Positions 5,927 through 6,285 of a DNA stretch of 6,285 bases are shown in pieces (position 1 is the stretch's first letter; each line of letters starts with the position of its first letter). A program made the position numbers and the translations under genes. Under the pieces are notes generated by a model, which saw nothing but the letters and a program-made list of their open reading frames with translations, did no database searches and was not told the DNA's origin. The stretch comes from JABDJZ01 sp047611125. Lineage in GTDB: Bacteria; Bacteroidota; Rhodothermia; Rhodothermales; UBA10348. The stretch is taken from the NCBI GenBank assembly GCA_047611125.1, contig JBLFXH010000208.1, positions 1 to 6,285 of the forward strand. The letters are read 5' to 3'.

Positions 5927-6285
5927 GCGCCGTCCTCTCCGTCTGAGACCGGCGCGGCAGGTGCCAGTTCGCGCTCAGGCCGCTCGATGGCCGCGGCAGG
6001 TGGTGGCGCCAGTTCACGCTCGGCGCACTCGATGGACGCGCGGGCCTCCTCCAGTGTCCGGAGGGCCCGATCGGGCGCGGGGTGCTGATCCGCGAACTTC
6101 ACCAGATCGGCCTGGGTCAGGAGCCGGCGGACTTCCCCAACCCGTTCAGCCCGCAGTACGGGCCTCCGTCGAAGCTCCGCGAGAAGCTCACCGGTAGTCA
6201 GTTCTCTCGCGGGCACCGGCGTGCGTCGGGCGATGTAGGTGCGGACGATGTCTGAGAGCTCGACGAAATAGGGTTTGATACCGTC
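5923..6285 (-). CDS. Bat-operon protein upstream of batA, C-terminal part only (5' end outside window)
   Basis: The reading frame is open from the window edge and encodes the last 120 residues of a longer protein. A GTG at 6216 is internal, because in-frame coding continues upstream of it with a family-like stretch (PYFVELSDIVRTYI, visible residues 5-18). The visible part is a helical module (about 1-86) rich in Arg and Leu with an LTTGEL motif at 29-34, then an Ala/Pro/Glu-rich tail (87-120) containing a duplicated IE..ERELAP unit. No membrane segment is visible. Bat operons of the Bacteroidota commonly carry a membrane protein of this kind, with a cytoplasmic tail, between the DUF58 gene and batA; proteobacterial clusters have DUF4381 here. 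The module resembles the BatD C-terminus almost without gaps. The stop codon overlaps the batA start (ATGA). Function is unknown; position in the operon is the main argument for a Bat role. I am confident it is coding and less so about the family name. Confidence 0.8.
   Translation of the reverse strand, partial: DGIKPYFVELSDIVRTYIARRTPVPARELTTGELLAELRRRPVLRAERVGEVRRLLTQADLVKFADQHPAPDRALRTLEEARASIECAERELAPPPAAAIERPERELAPAAPVSDGEDGA
5933..5940 (-). promoter_or_regulatory. Ribosome binding site of batA
   Basis: On the coding strand GGAGAGGA lies 6 bases before the batA ATG (5926-5924), inside the end of the preceding gene. It is the clearest Shine-Dalgarno match in the window and supports this batA start. 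The other junctions have weaker or no such match and probably rely on coupling. Confidence 0.65.
5953..6035 (-). repeat. Imperfect tandem duplication at the end of the gene upstream of batA
   Basis: Two adjacent copies, 5953-5990 and 5992-6035 on the plus strand, share the blocks cgcggcagg, gccagttc, cgctc and ctcgatgg in the same order. The second copy is a few bases longer, with an extra ggtggc-like insertion. On the coding strand each copy encodes a unit of the form IE-x-x-ERELAP followed by Pro/Ala. The copies differ at several bases, so the duplication is not brand new. Confidence 0.7.

Noticed and set aside
485..6285. An undescribed multi-gene system
   Set aside because: Gene order and domains (VWA, VWA, TPR, BatD, TPR-SH3) match the known Bat operon, so the cluster is not new even though its molecular job is poorly defined.

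Overview
The window is almost fully coding, and every gene reads on the minus strand, so transcription runs from position 6285 down to 1. It holds the downstream part of a Bat operon ("Bacteroides aerotolerance" type) followed by the first two thirds of a thymidine kinase gene. The high G+C content, the batA-batB-batC-batD-batE order, the BatE layout (TPR, two membrane helices, SH3-like tail) and the thymidine kinase N-terminus (P-loop GSMFSGKT, DEGQFF) all suggest the Bacteroidota/Rhodothermota (FCB) group, perhaps a Rhodothermales-like bacterium. That placement is inference from protein flavour, not a search result.

Layout in reading order: 6285-5923, C-terminal 120 residues of a protein cut by the window edge, probably the protein that commonly sits just before batA; 5926-4931, batA (von Willebrand A protein, three membrane helices); 4934-3882, batB (second VWA protein of the same plan, GTG start); 3885-3136, batC (TPR protein with a long Gln/Glu/Asp-rich tail); 3132-1252, batD (signal peptide, Ig-like periplasmic part, one membrane helix, cytoplasmic helical tail); 1255-485, batE (signal peptide, TPR, two membrane helices, SH3-like domain); 484-389, a 96-bp spacer; 388-1, tdk, truncated. 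Four of the five operon junctions are 4-base stop/start overlaps and the fifth is a 3-base gap, so the cluster is probably one translationally coupled message. In related genomes a MoxR AAA+ ATPase and a DUF58 protein lie upstream; here they would be beyond position 6285.

How the parts fit: by the positive-inside rule both VWA domains, the BatD Ig-like domains, the BatE TPRs and the BatE SH3-like domain face the periplasm, while the C-terminal tails of BatD and probably of the upstream protein face the cytoplasm. This suggests an envelope complex with metal-binding VWA scaffolds and TPR adaptors, with cytoplasmic tails available to a MoxR-type ATPase. The biochemical role of Bat systems is not settled, and the aerotolerance link comes from Bacteroides genetics.

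Nothing here is a wholly new system. The most interesting observations are a nearly ungapped resemblance between the cytoplasmic tails of BatD and of the truncated upstream protein, the extreme Q/E/D tract of BatC, and an imperfect tandem duplication at the end of the upstream protein.
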